Assembly: GCA_036244855.1 (NCBI GenBank)
Contig: BQKZ01005902.1
Location: forward strand, 1-13,992
Length of the DNA: 13,992 nt
Direction of reading: 5' to 3'
DNA from: Temnopleurus reevesii
Taxonomy: Eukaryota; Echinodermata; Echinoidea; Temnopleuroida; Temnopleuridae
The position numbers and the translations under genes are program-made. Shown piece by piece: positions 1 through 8,307 of the stretch; positions within the stretch are counted from its first letter, which is position 1; each line of letters starts with the position of its first letter. The notes below the pieces were generated by a model that was not told the DNA's origin, did no database searches, and worked only from the letters and a program-made list of their open reading frames with translations.

Positions 1-490
1 TCACTCCATCTTTCTCAATCATCTTTCCACAATCTCTGCCCCCCCCTGGCTACCTCTTCTTCACCATCACTGCCACCCCCTTTTCACCCTCCCTCACTCA
101 TTTACCATTTTCAATCCCTCACACTTATGATACTTATTTCCACCCACTTCCATCTCTCCTTCCTCTCGCCATTTTCTCATGCCTCTCTCATTTTTCTACC
201 ATCCCTCTACCACCCTCTTTTGCTCCTCTGACCTCTTCCATACTTTCCTCTTTTTTATTCTTCTACCACCCCTCTACCTCATCCTCTCGCCCCTCTCCAA
301 ACTCTCGTACCCCCTATCCTTACCCCTCCCCTACTTATATCTTGCCTCTCTTCACTCTTCTACTTTCCTTTTACCCCCCCCCCCCCCTCTCGCCCCTCTC
401 CAAACTCTCATCCCCACCCCACGTCTACCCATCTCTTACCCCCCTCTCACTCACAATAACCACCACCATCATCCCTCACCATTGCAATTC
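1..490. repeat. Pyrimidine-rich low-complexity tract with diverged tandem repeats
   Basis: The + strand is almost purely C/T with scattered A. A 23-base block starting CCTCTCGCCCCTCTCC occurs at 283-305 and again at 386-408, and TACTTTCCT recurs at 241 and 361, so part of the tract arose by duplication. A run of 14 C lies at 374-387. Open frames here encode only Pro/Ser/Leu repeats and are not credible proteins. Long polypurine-polypyrimidine tracts can form triplex DNA; that is inference. Confidence 0.75.
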
Positions 491-494
491 ACCC

Positions 495-545
495 ATGGAG
501 AAATCACAACAACTACTCGATTCCGAGGACGGAAGTCGCGATGCG
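495..545 (+). CDS. Weak candidate exon MEKSQQLLDSEDGSRDA with strong donor
   Basis: Just after the pyrimidine tract an ATG at 495 opens 17 codons, MEKSQQLLDSEDGSRDA, ending at GCG|gtacgt, a good 5' splice site. The base composition rises above the surroundings. Read as an internal exon from an AG at 499-500 it would be 45 nt in phase 0, matching the frame of the later exons. The start context has C at -3 and G at +4, so it is only fair. There is no homology I can recall. It could be a first exon, a cassette exon of the 4.1 gene, or chance. Confidence 0.2.
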
Positions 546-663
546 GTACGTGTTCTGGAACAGCGTTTGAATGTTGCATTCCAACAGGGTCCCATATTTT
601 GTGATACCTTATCTATGTACAGAACAATATCCCTTATGTTGAAGAGGCCATTTTATGCAGTCT

Positions 664-790
664 ATTATAATAATAATAATAGATGCAATTTATATAGCGC
701 ACGTATCCACTCTGCTGAGTGCTCAAGGCGCTTTACATTATTATTACCCTGGCTTTAGCCCGGCAGCCATTCACGGTGCACTTGGCATTT
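664..790 (+). repeat. TTATATAGCGC-type interspersed repeat, copy 1
   Basis: An ATAATAATAATAAT head is followed by AATTTATATAGCGC, then about 30 bases later by CAAGGCGCTTTACATTATT. The GCGC boxes are inverted relative to each other. A tail CCTGGCTTTAGCCCGG follows. The same order of boxes appears at 10079-10290 and, decayed, at 2209-2290. Repeats of this design are widespread in marine invertebrate genomes; transposition mechanism unclear. Confidence 0.65.
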
Positions 791-2208
791 CAAAGAATAA
801 ATATTCTTATTAATTAATAGCATATTGATTACAAACTAATAGCACTCCTAATTTTCAAAGAGAGATACATAATTGATATGTCTATTTTATCAGTTCGGCC
901 AAAAGAATGTCCTAGATTAATGTGCAAGATTTTGATGGCTTCCTCAAATTATTTTTGATACCATCTGTCTGACTGTAATTACTACTGACAAATCATCAAA
1001 AAGCCTTCCAAATATGTTCTTAATTTATATTGAGTGGCTTCTGTTTTCACCATCAGAACAGGTTTTTGCAAATTTGATAAAGCTGTAACTCAAATCTCTG
1101 TAACTCAAATCTCTTTGAGTTTAGACAAAGTCTCATGAATATGTTTCCAATATATCCTTCTTCTCTATCACTTATTTACTGGCTTCTGTTTTTAATTATC
1201 ATAGGAAGCCACATCAAGTTGTTTGGCCGATTTTATGCTAGGATTAGACAAGATCTTCAGAGCATTTATAACAATTTTTTTTCTGAATGCATTGATAGTC
1301 TAGATAATTGAAGGACAAAACAAGAGAAAGCTCTGTATGAGAGTAGATCATGATCTCATTTGTATAAAATTATTTGAAAAGAAGAGAAAAATTAGCATGG
1401 CAAAATCATCTTTGATATTGTTTAAAGATGTGGGACCCTGGTTTGATAAGTCAATGTTCATACTTGTTGATGCATGGACTGTCTTCTGAATATTTTTTTA
1501 ACCGCTCTTTTTCTTCTCCGGCGATTTCATTCATTCTTTCCGTGTATGATTTTTTCCTTTCATCAAGAAGGATACATTTGTTCTTTTCCATGAAGCGACG
1601 CATGAGTTATGAGTTCTCACATTGATTTGCCGTGCTCATTAACAACTAATTTTCTTTGATTTCAAATTTCATATATTAAGTTTATTTCGGTTAAAATTAT
1701 TCCCATTTAGTTACAATCTTTGTGGCTCTTCATCATATGAATTATATTCAATCTTAATGTTTTGTAATGTAAAGGCGATCCTTTTCATGTAGAATTAAAA
1801 TACTTCTGTTCTTTTGAAAATTGTCGTTTTAATTGGTTGTTTATGCATTACCACAATCAGGTTAAAAAGAAGAAGATCACAATATTCTTTGTTTTGAAAC
1901 AAGGTCTCCAGGAACCTGTACCGTATATAATTTGATATTTCTTTATAAAAGTCTTGCTTTACGACTTCCTTAATTTATTTTCTAAATCCAATCTCGACTT
2001 AGATTATTTATTCTGACGATGCATTATTCTCCATGATTTACTTATCAATTGAATGAACTGTTTCTTCCTTGGAAATAAATTAAATTGTGCATGTTTACAG
2101 TTACTTGATATTATAAGACACTAAGGTAACTCATTTAGTTGAGCATGGCATAAAGATAATACATCTAGTTTAGAATTTCACTTTCTTAACAAAAAATTAT
2201 GGTGTATT
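791..2208. other. AT-rich intron or flank without a recognisable gene
   Basis: Both strands carry frequent stops and no conserved protein signal. The only clear structure is a perfect 15-bp tandem duplication at 1083-1112. The open frame at 1428-1625 is Phe/Ser-rich, has no splice sites matching the gene's phase, and is treated as chance. Confidence 0.6.
1083..1112. repeat. Perfect 15-bp tandem duplication
   Basis: CTGTAACTCAAATCT occurs twice head to tail without mismatch, followed by CTTTGAGTT, which is a near-complement of its central AACTCAAA. This probably reflects recent replication slippage. Confidence 0.85.
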
Positions 2209-2290
2209 TGATAATAATAATAATAATTATTATAATAATTACATATATAAGGTGCTTTATACCTGTAGGTGTTTCAAAGTGCACAGGTGG
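2209..2290 (+). repeat. Decayed TATAGCGC-type repeat, copy 2
   Basis: A TAATAATAATAAT head is followed by ACATATATAAGGTGCTTTAT and, about 15 bases on, GTTTCAAAGTGCACAGG. The boxes match the GCGC boxes of the copies at 664 and 10079 with CpG-type decay (GCGC to GTGC). Confidence is lower because only the core is preserved. Confidence 0.45.
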
Positions 2291-2601
2291 TCTGTCTAAT
2301 CATAACATGGGTAAAATATCAATATTTAGTGAGTATCACAGGATTTTAAAGCTCTGCCTTACAATCTCCAGATTTGATGATGTATAGACTTTCCCTCTTG
2401 TGATATGAAGCAGGGTTATATTCTGAAAAATAAATTTTCAGATATTTTCACTTCGAGAAAACAGCTCTGTATTCTAGGTTGGGTCATGGAATAAAAGCAA
2501 TTTTTAACAATTAACATTAACAATTAAAATTTCTCTGACGTAAATTCATAATCTCTTGTGCTTTCTTCTTGCCTCCATCCGCTCACATTCAAACACCCCA
2601 G
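2291..2601. other. AT-rich spacer, nothing recognised
   Basis: Short stop-interrupted frames only. A small TTAACAATTAACA-like duplication lies near 2500-2530. No gene, RNA or element was recognised. Confidence 0.55.
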
Positions 2602-2649
2602 TGAACATAATGTACATGGCCCTCATGAACATAATGTACATGGTCCGCC
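2602..2649. repeat. 24-bp tandem duplication
   Basis: TGAACATAATGTACATGG occurs at 2602 and again at 2626, a period of 24 bases, with a nearly identical remainder. It lies immediately upstream of the candidate small exon at 2673 and within its would-be 3' splice region. Confidence 0.85.
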
Positions 2650-2672
2650 GGGCTATTCCATTACACTGACAG

Positions 2673-2723
2673 GAGTTGGACTTGACTTCGGATGAGGGAG
2701 ATTACGACGCAGAAACTCAGCAA
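2673..2723 (+). CDS. Candidate 17-codon cassette exon, phase 0-0
   Basis: Following an AG at 2671-2672, 51 nt translate as ELDLTSDEGDYDAETQQ, bounded by CAA|gtgcga. The length is a multiple of three, the phase would be 0-0 like every supported exon, and the acidic Ser/Thr-containing composition resembles the other linker exons. An upstream in-frame TGA at 2667 shows it would have to be spliced in. The acceptor's pyrimidine tract is mediocre and the donor lacks G at -1, so this is suggestive only. No family match was recognised. Confidence 0.3.
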
Positions 2724-5113
2724 GTGCGAAACTTCAAGCTATCCTATTGCTCGGTCTGTTTTGAATTAACTTGCATCGTTCATGGCTAACACGTCCTCAC
2801 TTTGAATTGGAATTCCAGTCCCCGTCTGCCCCCTCTCTGTTCTCTCCGCCGTCCAATCCTATCCCACAATCCCTTCTGTTTCCTGTCTCTCAGTTTCGTC
2901 TTTACTTCTTCTTTAGTTTGACTGTGGTCAGTTCCGTATTCTGTCTTGTTACGTTACAAAGGATGATTTTATTTGATGTAATGTTCACAATGATTGGAGA
3001 ATATTTATGTCTTGTTCTGTGACTTACATGTATATGTTCTTTTATTATACAAGTTGATCATTTCTGTTTTGGACATGAAAGGCTTCCTTTATTTCCTTTA
3101 CTTTCTCCACATATTTTGCAAACCTGCTGCTTCTTTGTTTTGAGCTGGTAAATTAGGATATCAATATATGTCTATAAAGAATAAATAAATGAAAATATAT
3201 AGTTTATTTCTTTATTGAACTTAAAGCGACGTCTACTAAGTTAACTGATATTTAAAAAATTATATTGTGTCGTTCTTTCGGAAGTACAACTATAAAGTGC
3301 TGAAGTCCTTGCAAAACTACATGTACCAGACTTCAGCAGTTGAATATCGTTCAGCAACTGAACATTAATCATTAATATATCCAGAAAGTATGATAATGAA
3401 TTTTGTCGGTTTCCCTGAGCTTTACATTTTTAATGTGTTTGATATTTGATATTCTACACATACAATAACCAATTATTGAACATAATGCCCTTTTTTATTT
3501 GAGAACATATTTTTTACTATGTCTATGAATTATTTTACTATGTTTTTGCACTTTCATATTTTCACACTTTTACTCATAAAAAGACTTGTTTTCCTTATCA
3601 ACACTTTTTTGTCCTGTAATTGTTTCCCAGTTTCACTGTTTTACTGTGCCCCCTTTGTAACTTTGTGACCATCAACTACACTGGGATATCACAGGTGTCA
3701 GGGTCTGGTTTGCAGATATGTTCTAAATAAAAAAGTATGTCTTTCACCAAGTTATGAAAGATTTCAAGAAGAAATCCAAGAAGTAATGATAGATAATTGT
3801 GCAAGTATTCAGCACAAGAATTGATATCAGTCGTTCGTAGAGCCATAAAGTAAAGTTTTTTGTAACTTGTTGAAACATTGCCCAGATCCAATTTTTGTTC
3901 ATGGTCGGATCAATAGTGGAAAGGTGCAAAACATGTACATTTATAGTCATCTCAATTTTTTTCAAAATTCATCTAGAAAGAGTTGGACCATAATATTTCT
4001 TTTTTGCCAAGTGAATGGGTCCATCATTCTTGTCTATATTCTTTCCTCTTCCCCCGGGCGTTCTATGTAATTTTTGTGAAATTCTCCTTGTGTTTTCACG
4101 TTATTTGTTTTAATCCCTGAATCTCTCTAGATTCATCTTGGTTTCCAATTCGCATGATGTCAGCATGTTGATTTCAGTCATGCCACCTTGCCATTTTGAA
4201 GATTTATTGATTTGAATATTATTTTCCTTGCCTTGACAATTAATTTTGCTGCCTTTATTCAGATCCTTTGTATATCCTTTGATATCCGTTGATATCCTTT
4301 ATATTTCCGTTAAATTTTCTAGTCTTTTAAAGGTCTCATGCATTCCTGTGCTATCCTGATTGATTTATATTTGGATGCGATTCTTCAGTTTCTTTGATTT
4401 ATTTGGCTTAAATCGCTCTGATTGTCCTTATGCACGTACTTACTACCTGGATTAGCATGATGATTATGCCCCTGCTCGAGTGTCTTTTTATTATTTACAG
4501 TAAAGATGTTTCGGTCTTTACTGGGAAATACTGATTTTGTTATCTCCCGATGTGTGTACTTTCTAGCATGCTTGAGTATACATATGATTTGCTGTGTGCC
4601 TGATCTTTTAATCCTATTCATCTCTTGATTTTTACCTTTTTTAAATTCCTTTTATCAAGAATTCATGTTTCTGTAATTACTGACTTGAGCCTTCTGACAG
4701 TACTTTCATAGAGACTGAGGAATATTTTATTTTCATGGAGAAGGGGGGTGGGGTTGGGTTTAGAGAAAGTTGTCTCATAATTGTTCTTAAACTTTTCTTT
4801 TCTTCAATTGTGATTCATTTACTTATCGTTTACGTAATAATGATAAATAATTATGAAAGTCCATCTTAACAATGTGTTTAGCAATGTACCATTTGGACCA
4901 CATCAAGTCTTTTTTTGTTCTTGTTCACTAAATTTGTGCAGTCTCATGGAATGACAATACAAAGTCTTGTGATAGAAATGATCATGTATTATTAAATTAA
5001 TTGTTCATTTTGGTACCACTTAGCAAGTTGAAGAGGACAAAAAAATAAGGAAGATGGATTTAGGTTTTGCACTCTACAGCAGATAGTTTCAATCTGTTAT
5101 GCATGAGAGGAAT
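2724..5113. other. AT-rich intronic stretch without a recognisable gene
   Basis: A moderately GC-richer, pyrimidine-rich patch at about 2810-2900 gives a Ser/Pro frame with no conserved features. The rest is AT-rich with dense stops on both strands. A short 10-11-bp periodic repeat lies at 4262-4311 and a G-rich patch at 4741-4760. The antisense frames near 3676-3965 and 4385-4621 lack any domain signal. Confidence 0.55.
4262..4311. repeat. 10-11-bp imperfect tandem repeat (GATATCCTTT-like)
   Basis: About five imperfect units of GATATCCTTT/GATATCCGTT follow one another. The period is close to one DNA turn, which may be coincidental. Slippage is the simplest origin. Confidence 0.6.
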
Positions 5114-5204
5114 GTGTGATTGGTGTTACTACCCCTCAGGAGAGATCTACATACTTGTTCTCAAAATAGAATTGAAGTAGGGTTAGTCTGCCAGAACAGA
5201 CCCT

Positions 5205-5340
5205 TGGGTTTCGTTGTGCGCACACACAGAGAGTGATACAAGGTATGCATTGTGTGTCTGCATGCTCTAGAGCAATGCTGTATGTGTGTGATGTAGTCAC
5301 ACAATATGCATGATCCGCGCATGCACACACTGAAAGTCTA
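5205..5340. repeat. TG/CA-rich alternating tract with small palindromes
   Basis: The stretch contains TGTGCGCACACACA, the palindrome GCTCTAGAGC at 5264-5273 and the hairpin TGTGTGA-tgtag-TCACACA at 5285-5303. It looks like a decayed TG/CA microsatellite interrupting the first spacing of the tandem acceptor repeats. The antisense frame across it is Cys/His-rich only because of this repeat. Confidence 0.55.
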
Positions 5341-5777
5341 GGGTATGTGCTTGCAAACTAAAGTAGGGTAGGCATTCATGCAAAATATTTTTTTTTTGGA
5401 GACAATACTTTTATTGATACTAATGTGTCATTAATATTGTTACCTCGTAGGAAAGACTTGTTCTAAAAAATTCACTTACAAATTTTCTTTTTTATACCCA
5501 CTTACAAAACATGATAGAAACAAGGTTGGCATGCCTGCAAAACAGGTTTTTAATGCTTTTATTGGTACTAATATGTTACTAATACTGTTACCTCTCAGGA
5601 GAGAGGTAACTTCTTGAAAAATTCTCAGACAACCTTTCATTCTCAGACCCGTTTATCATGCAGAATAAGATAGAAGTAAGCATACTGGTAGGTGCCAAAA
5701 TTACAAAATTATGTTGGAAGCTATAAATTGGGTTTGCAAGTGTGCAAGACAATTTTTCTAAACAATATTTTTATTGA

Positions 5778-5784
5778 TACTAAA
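5778..5784 (+). promoter_or_regulatory. Probable branch point of the intron before exon A
   Basis: TACTAAA closely resembles the optimal branch-site consensus TACTAAC, and its branch A lies 26 bases before the AG at 5808-5809. TACTAAT is found at the same place in two upstream repeat units, which supports functional ancestry. Confidence 0.6.
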
Positions 5785-5809
5785 GTGTCATGAATTTTGT
5801 TTCCCCCAG

Positions 5810-5953
5810 CAGAGATCCGCAGATAACATGGCAACCAGTCCACCCGATGGAGGAGAGGACAAGGAAGAGGGTGGGCCTACCTTCCAGAAAGAAGTTACCA
5901 CGGTAACCACTACCAAGACAACTACGTACACAGTTGAGAGAACGGGTGACCAG
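5810..5953 (+). CDS. epb41: 4.1-family exon A: acidic linker followed by Thr-rich motif
   Basis: The exon encodes 48 residues beginning QRSADNMATSPPDGGEDKEE and ending TYTVERTGDQ. The acceptor is a pyrimidine run ending CCCCCAG and the donor is CAG|gtaaga, the strongest in the window. Phase is 0 at both ends. Residues 1-20 are acidic and Gly/Pro-containing, hence probably disordered. Residues 27-42 form a Thr/Val-rich stretch (KEVTTVTTTKTTTYTVE) resembling the ITYE-type strand of the CTD. An in-frame ATG at 5828 has A at -3 and G at +4, so it could act as a start in an isoform, but nothing shows that it does. The start is a NAGNAG acceptor, so a form one Gln shorter (from 5813) is equally possible. 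The function of this segment is not known from sequence. Confidence 0.88.
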
Positions 5954-6265
5954 GTAAGATATGAGAGGTGTATCAATTTTTTTGTGAGTGTGTTTTGTTG
6001 TTTTGGGGGTGAGTGTGTGGTGAGTCCGACTTGGATATTTGGAATGTAAAAATATTTTTACCTCCAGTTTTTATTTCAGAGGTATTGATGAACGTGATGT
6101 TTTATTTTTAGCAATTGAAATAGATTTGTAGAATATCTTGATGAAAAAGAGCTTATCTCATAGTTGCTGTAATTGTAATTGTAAGTTATCTTATTGCATA
6201 TTTTGTTCCTTTTCTATAGAGTAATATTGTCTATTTAAATACACTGAATTTTGTCAAACTTCAGA

Positions 6266-6607
6266 GATGTTACCAAAAAGTTGTGATCAATTGGCAATCA
6301 GTAACAAATTTAAATTTTCTTATTTGCGAATGGCCTGATTCTGTGACAAAACTTGGTTCAAACAAGGACTTTGGTTGACTTGTGCCGATCAACTTCGACT
6401 TGCAACCAATTACAACACTCTAGCAACACCTTGTTATGGCGTATTCCTAAAGAGTTGCAGTTGATGAATGTTAAGACTCCCAAAACTATCGTTGCATGGC
6501 CATCAATTTCATTGGTCAGATTGTGCACCATTCAAAATTCAAGCTTAAATTTGCAACTGATTTCCAATTGACTTTGCAATCAATCACAACTTTACACAAA
6601 CACTCCC
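6266..6607. mobile_element. Old, mosaic Harbinger-like MITE remnants
   Basis: Three terminus-like segments resemble the end of the intact MITE at 8917-9097. A forward end at 6266-6300 (ATGTTACC AAAAAGTTGTGATCAATTGG) matches its start. Reverse ends lie at 6370-6431 and 6551-6607; their complements read AGGTGTTG ... GGTTGCAAGTCGAAGTTGATCGG and GGGAGTGTTTG ... TTGATTGCAAAGTC. Two right ends and one left end suggest a nested or partly deleted insertion. No open reading frame of transposase type is present. Confidence 0.55.
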
Positions 6608-6723
6608 TTTGATTTATACATATTGAGCCAACTTAGTTAATGTTTCTTTAGGTGATGATTAAAAAATTCTGATGTTCTATTTTGCTACATCTTTACTAGT
6701 AAATGTCCTATCTTGTTTTATAG

Positions 6724-6768
6724 AATGGGGAGTCAGTGCAGGAAACCACGTTTGGAGTCGAAGATGAG
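6724..6768 (+). CDS. epb41: 4.1-family exon B: 15-codon small exon
   Basis: This small exon reads NGESVQETTFGVEDE in phase 0-0. The acceptor is TTGTTTTATAG and the donor is GAG|gtaatc. It is acidic with no domain. At 45 nt it is a good candidate for cassette use, since skipping removes 15 residues and keeps frame. Support comes from both splice sites, the shared frame with its neighbours and the similar acidic composition. Because it is so short, chance is harder to exclude than for the flanking exons. Confidence 0.75.
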
Positions 6769-7040
6769 GTAATCATCATTGACTAACAAAGCTTCCATTC
6801 AACGCATCATTAATCTAACCATTTTCATCATTCCGGTTCTTCTCTTTTCTCTTTCTTCTTTAAAGTGGATATCCACTTACATGATGATCATAATTTTTCT
6901 CTCCTCGTTTGTATTGTTCATTGAGTTTTCATTTTGTTTAATTTAATATTTGTTTTGTTTGGATTTTTGTTTGTGGTGCAGGATCTAGATAAGTTCTTCA
7001 ATTTAGAGTTGTATGAATATTTCTTCAATTTGCAGTCTTT

Positions 7041-7091
7041 GAAGATAGAGAGAGAAGGAGGAAATGTTGGAGAGGGGGTTGGGTAAAGGGG
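7041..7091. repeat. Purine-rich (GA) tract left of the TIR element
   Basis: A GA-rich stretch with AGAGAGAGAAGGAGG and GAGAGGGGGTTGGG. Another GA tract lies on the other side of the inserted element at 7336-7408, so the element sits within a purine-rich neighbourhood. Confidence 0.5.
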
Positions 7092-7278
7092 CAGAGATGC
7101 CAACCGTTCTGGAATATGCATGAGGAGTATTTTCATATGAATTCAAGGATTTCATTACAAGTGAATAGCTCATAGTATGTTCATTGTTGATAAGTTTGCT
7201 ATCAGTTTTGTTCTGCAGCTGCATTATTCACATTTTAATATTTTCTTCATGCATATTCTGTAACGGCTGGCATCTCTG
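7092..7278. mobile_element. 187-bp MITE-like element with about 35-bp terminal inverted repeats
   Basis: The left end reads CAGAGATGCCAACCGTTCTG and the complement of the right end reads CAGAGATGCCAGCCGTTACA; the similarity continues through GAATATGCATGA, giving about 30 of 35 matching positions. There is no coding capacity. The ends start CAGAG, compatible with hAT-type termini, but I see no convincing 8-bp target duplication (TAAAGGGG against AAAGAGAT), so the superfamily is unsettled. It lies in the intron between exons B and C and shares its ends with the element at 8821-9200. Confidence 0.75.
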
Positions 7279-7335
7279 AAAGAGATGTAACGATGTGGAG
7301 ATATACTATATGTAAGCACAATAGTATGGATCAAG

Positions 7336-7408
7336 TGAGAGGGCAGAGGGGAAGAAATTGAGTGAGTGTTAGAGAGAGAGAGAGAAAAAGAGGGATAACG
7401 GAGGGAGG
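7336..7408. repeat. Purine-rich (GA) microsatellite-like tract
   Basis: The core is GTTAGAGAGAGAGAGAGAAA with flanking GAGGGCAGAGGGGAAG and AGGGATAACGGAGGGAGG. The antisense Ser/Leu-rich frame over it is a composition artefact. It lies about 110 bases upstream of exon C. Confidence 0.6.
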
Positions 7409-7513
7409 TGACTATGAAAACATAATATAAAGATTCTGGACAATATGAATAAGTACAGTTGTTATAATACACCAAACATCATGCATTATCACTCCTTATC
7501 TCCCTCGATCTAG

Positions 7514-7627
7514 CAACCTGTTGTATTATTGGAAGGCGAGCCCACACGGCTCCATATTCACGAGGAACCGGAGGTTATCACAACCACTACCGTCAAAACA
7601 TTCATCACTGATGAATATCCTAATGAG
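7514..7627 (+). CDS. epb41: 4.1-family exon C: 38-codon Thr-rich linker exon
   Basis: The exon starts QPVVLLEGEPTRLHIHEEPE and then carries the motif EVITTTTVKTFITDE at residues 20-34, ending YPNE. The acceptor is CTCCCTCGATCTAG, the donor is GAG|gtatta, and the phase is 0-0. The VITTTTVKTFIT block resembles the Thr-rich block of exon A and the VKTENTTITYE block of the CTD exon, which supports the exons belonging to one gene. The donor is followed at once by a 13/11-bp tandem repeat containing TGACATCA. No enzymatic or membrane features are present; it looks like part of the flexible region before the CTD. Confidence 0.88.
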
Positions 7628-7628
7628 G

Positions 7629-7676
7629 TATTATGACATCATATTATGACATCATTATGACATCATTATGACATCA
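7629..7676. repeat. TTATGACATCA tandem repeat abutting the exon C donor
   Basis: There are two perfect copies of TATTATGACATCA (13 bp) followed by two perfect copies of TTATGACATCA (11 bp). The first copy begins at the T of the GT donor. Each unit contains TGACATCA, one base from the CRE/ATF palindrome TGACGTCA. Confidence 0.85.
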
Positions 7677-8307
7677 TCACATTGTAACAACCCGCATCAG
7701 TGTTGTCACTACGCTCTAAATCATGTGAAAAGTTTCATGCGGGAATTGCTTTCATTGTGCAATACGTGCCTTTACTGTTGCACATATCAGTGCATCTTTC
7801 CAGTACAGAAGTGATTTTGTAAAGTGTAAACAATGCAAGGTCACCAGTGTACTAGAAAGATATCCCATAATGCTTTCTGATATCAGCAACAGTAGAGGCA
7901 TGTATTGGACTGGTTACAGTAATGTTTTGGGCATTTATACCAACCAAAGGTACTCTTTTATGCAGTCACTTCGCAACGCCTCCCAGGCATTTAAGCAGCC
8001 ACCAAATGTATGGGATTCAATGTTGTCAAAATTCCTCCCTTTAAAATTTTTAGACTTGCACTGGTTTTTGAGAGAAAAAAATTGAAGTCATCCTCCCTCA
8101 CTTACCAAGAAAAATAGAAACACTAAGATTATGGCATTAAAAATGCAGTGTGTTAAAATCTATAATTACATTCAGTTACACGTCCATCGATAATTTTCAA
8201 GATTTTATCCCTCTAAAACCCCTTGCAAGAAAAAGAAATCTGTCAAAATATCTGCCACTAAAAATCAGCCGGTGACGACACTGAGAAACACAACTAAAAC
8301 ATCATCC
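7677..8307. other. Intron C-D left part, nothing recognised
   Basis: AT-rich with frequent stops. The open frame at 7870-8085 has ordinary composition but no recognised motif and no phase-consistent splice pair, so it is left unassigned. Confidence 0.5.

Larger units (their letters stand above)
5114..5822 (+). repeat. Diverged tandem repeats carrying copies of the exon A branch point and 3' splice site
   Basis: Three units share, in order, a GGTAGG/GTTGG-type segment, TGCAAAA, a T-run, TTTTATTG, TACTAA(A/T), a (T)GTTAC or TGTCA block and an AG. The AGs end at 5450, 5598 and 5809, the last being the true exon A acceptor; TACTAAT or TACTAAA lies 26-27 bases before each. A fourth, more degraded unit ends in CCCCTCAG at 5139 followed by GAGAGATC, matching the AGAGATCC of exon A. 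Spacings of 148 and 211 bases (311 for the oldest, interrupted by a TG/CA tract) indicate successive unequal duplication. Confidence 0.65.

Noticed and set aside
179..758. Two long overlapping Pro/Ser/Leu open frames
   Set aside because: They exist because the pyrimidine-rich tract lacks stop codons; the encoded residues are low-complexity and the frames run into a repeat.
2771..3022. Ser/Pro/Phe-rich frame after GGAATTCCAG
   Set aside because: Pyrimidine-biased patch with no domain; second half is AT-rich and hydrophobic by composition.
3338..3362. CAGTTG ... CAACTG hairpin
   Set aside because: Only six paired bases around a 12-base loop, and no flanking support for a structured RNA or site.
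6982..7082. Possible extra exon after TGGTGCAG, reading DLDKFFNLELYEYF
   Set aside because: The only usable donor gives 101 nt, which breaks the uniform phase 0, and its second half is a GA-rich tract; it was judged chance.
7224..7475. Antisense Ser/Leu/Tyr-rich frame
   Set aside because: Produced by the GA tract and the end of the TIR element.
7629..7676. CRISPR-like direct repeats
   Set aside because: Units are 11-13 bp with no spacers and the setting is a eukaryotic intron.
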